Assembly (NCBI GenBank): GCA_964639535.1
Contig: CAZXDV010000153.1
Location: forward strand, 1 to 7,580
Direction: 5' to 3'
Origin: WLWS01 sp964639535
Lineage (GTDB): Bacteria; Pseudomonadota; Gammaproteobacteria; Eutrophobiales; Eutrophobiaceae
DNA length: 7,580 nucleotides
The notes beneath the pieces are model-generated. The model saw only the letters and a program-made list of their open reading frames with translations, was not told where the DNA came from and did not search any database. The position numbers and the translations under genes are program-made. Every line of letters starts with the position of its first letter. The stretch's first letter is position 1. Shown piece after piece: positions 6,601 to 7,580 of this stretch.

Positions 6601-6707
6601 TGCACGATGATGGCATCATCATTCAGAACTCCCATCATTCCCCCATGTTTCTTTACGAAGTCCTGCGGGATTACAAGGGAAGCCCTGTTACGGTAGAAAC
6701 ACGCTAA
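3654..6707 (+). CDS. CoxG-CoxL fusion: SRPBCC domain joined to molybdopterin-binding catalytic subunit
   Basis: One uninterrupted 1017-residue protein. Residues about 1-148 match CoxG (CO dehydrogenase subunit G, SRPBCC fold): MKFSGEFKV at 3-11, LLPGFHSLEM at 31-40, GQGKVMQGAY at 80-89. Residues about 150-225 are a charged linker without a membrane segment. Residues about 226-1017 (about 790, close to the 809 of CoxL) form the catalytic subunit: RRLIRGTGLFVDDF at 227-240, QGDPVVAVIAET at 314-325, DIGGAFGNK at 451-459, GQGHETT at 708-714 and GAKGMGEGGG at 960-969, where E966 corresponds to the catalytic glutamate. The substrate-site loop reads PNRGYSR (569-575) instead of the form I CoxL loop carrying the catalytic cysteine, so CO oxidation is unlikely. 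It should bind Mo-pterin cytosine dinucleotide and hydroxylate an organic substrate with water-derived oxygen. It starts 3 nt after the small subunit gene and is the last operon gene in the window. The family is certain, the substrate unknown. Confidence 0.95.
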   Translation: MEMKFSGEFKVDQSRDKVFAILSNPEKFAPLLPGFHSLEMKDEKTAMIRVKVGIGKIRGTASTELTLDSTEAPVSARYVGQGKVMQGAYRTVSSFELEEAGSGTLVKWQGETELVGKILSLAGGGMQGYAEKEINKLVSSLQNALSANPTAVESKPKADGWLARMLRKSSDEEAEPADSNRAEEIIASGLAGLTDEQLAQRQSNSARINDVLSASRSEKKLKRKEDRRLIRGTGLFVDDFHPAGMLHMVCVRSPYAHAKILNIDVSAAEALPGVVCTLTGDEVKAQTAPFTQIGPEPSALIEDYCLAVGVARYQGDPVVAVIAETAQLATDAAQLVEVEYETLPVVVECKDAMSNETLIHEQVGTNYTWQGEFEYGEVEKAFEDAKHVVKIDHLKFHRYSSTPLECNAVVATWNQLGELDLFCNASMAVPIAMLGPALGISSDKIRLRTHDIGGAFGNKISVYPYMTLAALASRKAGGAPVKWLETRSEHMMSGGHGSERNFFDTEVALDDNGTITAIKSTHVDDCGAYPRYEPLACVIWAQVLPASLKLRNIKIDMRQVVTNKGPTSPNRGYSRLPHIWFMERVLDICGHELGIAKDEMRLRNYIEEFPYTTPNGCVYDSGDLPVMLQKAKDLIGWDEWQKKQEEARKEGRYIGIGIGTTFDSGTNNFGQSQIINPFLPFTGQSQASTAKLDLDGTVSIAVGSFPQGQGHETTSAQVAAEVLGIDPDFINVKTGFDTERNTNTGTGGTYASQFAVTGLSAVHGATVKLRDEMLKLAAFSLEANEDDLEFGVGEMGPEVRVKGSPDKNINFWALANMANYNTAIIPDELRDLHLNVRHVYVAPFKPVDKEKKYGNLTLTYAMQLHIAVIELNKETAQTKILDYAIVDDCGTVINHMIVEGQSHGGAGHGIAASLLETMPHDKDGNVICGSFTDYAPITINNMPDLKYENMESPSPFSYNGAKGMGEGGGAPLLAISAAMQDALHDDGIIIQNSHHSPMFLYEVLRDYKGSPVTVETR

Positions 6708-6735
6708 GCTTTCACTGGGCCATCGCGGTGAGCGA
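6708..6735. other. 28-bp convergent gap, no clear terminator
   Basis: The operon and the glutathione transferase gene converge here. Two weak, overlapping stem-loops are possible: TCACTG (6712-6717) with CGGTGA (6726-6731), including one G-U pair, and ATCGC (6722-6726) with GCGAT (6732-6736). Neither is followed by a T-run on either strand, so I do not call an intrinsic terminator. Transcripts probably run into the opposite gene. Confidence 0.4.
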
Positions 6736-7536
6736 TTACCCGGTGGCGTCCAGGAAAGCGGAAATCTCAGCCTGGCTGCCCTGCACATACCCGGCTACCA
6801 TGCTGTGAAACGAGTCACTGCCCCAGGGCTCATCCAGGCCCAGGCTTTCCACCTGCGCTGTGACTTTTTCCAGCCATCGTGTCACGCTTTCATGTTCCCC
6901 CCACAGTGCAGAAAGACCAATATTGCCTATCCGCATCATGTAGGGCGCTGCGCAGGCATCGAGCAGTGAAAAGCAGTCCCCTGCCAGCCACTCTCTTCCC
7001 TCAAGGCTTCTCTCCATCAACCTGGTAACGCCCTCAAGGCTTCTATAGGCATTTGCAGAAGCCGCGGAGCGCAAGCCCTCGGCATGGGTACCCTGCTGTC
7101 TCTGGCGACGTCCGGGATCAACAATTTTCTGAAAATGTTGCGCCAGTTCATCCGCCGTATACAGCCTGTTCATCTGGTGTCTCAGCACAATAGCGTAGCT
7201 CAGGATTCCCACCGCCGGGTGTACTTCTTCGTCGAAAGCCTTTAACAACAACCGCATGTTGGCCCTGTCCAGGGCGGCTGCAGGTTTCATTGGCGGCGTG
7301 GGAAAAACATCATCGAGATATTCAATTATGACGGTGGACTCCCTGATAACCGAATTGTTGTGCAGCAATGTCGGCACAACCGCTTTTGGATTCAATGCCA
7401 GGTATTCTTTTGTAAACTGCTCCCCCTTTCTGAGATTCAGGTTAACCTGCTCCCACTGCAGGTTCTTGGTCGCCATTACAAAGCGAACTTTCTGCGAGCA
7501 GGTGGATTCAGTACTGTGATAAAGCTTTAATGTCAT
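6736..7536 (-). CDS. Glutathione S-transferase family protein with zeta/PcpC-like cysteine motif
   Basis: A 266-residue cytosolic glutathione transferase. The N-terminal thioredoxin-like domain (about 1-78) has STCSQKVRF at 11-19, with Cys13-Ser14 placed like the SSC motif of zeta-class enzymes (maleylacetoacetate isomerase) and like the active-site cysteine of the dehalogenase PcpC. It also has the cis-proline in VVPTLL (53-58, Pro55) and ES at 66-67, which bind glutathione. The C-terminal helical domain (about 90-240) carries the fold-stabilising motif LAGDCFSLLDA (184-194). An unusual basic stretch, DPGRRQRQQG, lies at 140-149. The ATG at 7536-7534 is chosen over an upstream TTG at 7545; neither has a good Shine-Dalgarno. 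A Cys/Ser enzyme of this type could isomerise or dehalogenate a substrate through glutathione, or serve detoxification. Its convergent position makes a link to the hydroxylase plausible but unproven. Confidence 0.92.
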   Translation of the reverse strand: MTLKLYHSTESTCSQKVRFVMATKNLQWEQVNLNLRKGEQFTKEYLALNPKAVVPTLLHNNSVIRESTVIIEYLDDVFPTPPMKPAAALDRANMRLLLKAFDEEVHPAVGILSYAIVLRHQMNRLYTADELAQHFQKIVDPGRRQRQQGTHAEGLRSAASANAYRSLEGVTRLMERSLEGREWLAGDCFSLLDACAAPYMMRIGNIGLSALWGEHESVTRWLEKVTAQVESLGLDEPWGSDSFHSMVAGYVQGSQAEISAFLDATG

Positions 7537-7580
7537 GCCGGTCAATGAACAGTGTCGATATGTAATTGTCTGATTGCTTC
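7537..7580. other. Upstream region of the glutathione transferase gene, truncated by window edge
   Basis: Only 44 bp are visible. The minus strand contains TCATTGACCG (7548-7539), resembling the repeat near 1036-1065. A TACATA-like -10 candidate is present, but its -35 box would fall near or beyond the edge, so no promoter is called. Confidence 0.25.

Noticed and set aside
3654..6707. Annotation as form I CO dehydrogenase (coxL)
   Set aside because: The loop with the catalytic cysteine (AYRCSFR) is absent; the equivalent residues are PNRGYSR, so the copper-binding cysteine is missing.
3654..6707. Fusion as an assembly error joining two genes
   Set aside because: The frame is continuous with sensible sequence through the linker, and no internal ribosome site with a start codon is apparent near residues 200-230. 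An error cannot be excluded without reads, but nothing in the sequence suggests one.
6708..6740. Bidirectional intrinsic terminator between the convergent genes
   Set aside because: The stems are only 5-6 bp with G-U pairing or small loops, and no T-run follows on either strand.
7537..7545. TTG start for the glutathione transferase
   Set aside because: The ATG at 7536-7534 begins the usual MTLKLYHS strand of the fold; the TTG adds only three residues and has no Shine-Dalgarno.

Overview
The window looks like chromosomal DNA of an aerobic, heterotrophic proteobacterium. A gammaproteobacterium is my best guess, from the moderate GC content (mid-50s percent by eye), the protein families and the Shine-Dalgarno-led genes. 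No marker gene fixes the taxonomy. I saw no RNA gene, insertion sequence, CRISPR array or phage gene.

Layout from left to right. Positions 1-924 (minus) hold the 5' part of an LLM-class oxidoreductase closely resembling methylene-tetrahydromethanopterin reductase (Mer); its 3' end lies outside the window. Positions 1080-2018 (minus) encode a full-length AraC-family regulator. A 254-bp divergent intergenic region (2019-2272) carries recognisable promoters in both directions and several short repeats that look like operators. Positions 2273-6707 (plus) hold a tight three-gene operon for a molybdenum hydroxylase of the xanthine dehydrogenase / CO dehydrogenase superfamily: FAD subunit, [2Fe-2S] subunit, and a 1017-residue molybdopterin subunit. 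The last protein starts with a complete CoxG-like (SRPBCC fold) domain fused through a charged linker to a CoxL-like catalytic region. Converging on the operon after a 28-bp gap is a glutathione S-transferase gene (6736-7536, minus) with a zeta/PcpC-like cysteine motif.

How the genes may work together (inference). The divergent AraC-type regulator probably controls the hydroxylase operon and itself. The hydroxylase would oxidise an unknown organic substrate at molybdenum, passing electrons through two [2Fe-2S] clusters to FAD. It is not a classical CO dehydrogenase: the catalytic loop that reads AYRCSFR in form I CoxL, or AYRGAGR in form II, reads PNRGYSR here. The Mer-like flavoprotein and the glutathione transferase suggest a catabolic or detoxification locus, but nothing in the sequence identifies the substrate. 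No cofactor-insertion genes (CoxD/E/F or XdhC type) lie inside the window.

Most notable points: the CoxG-CoxL fusion, the non-canonical active-site loop, and an unusual array of three alternating TCCACA/TGTGGA half-sites at the predicted transcription start of the operon.
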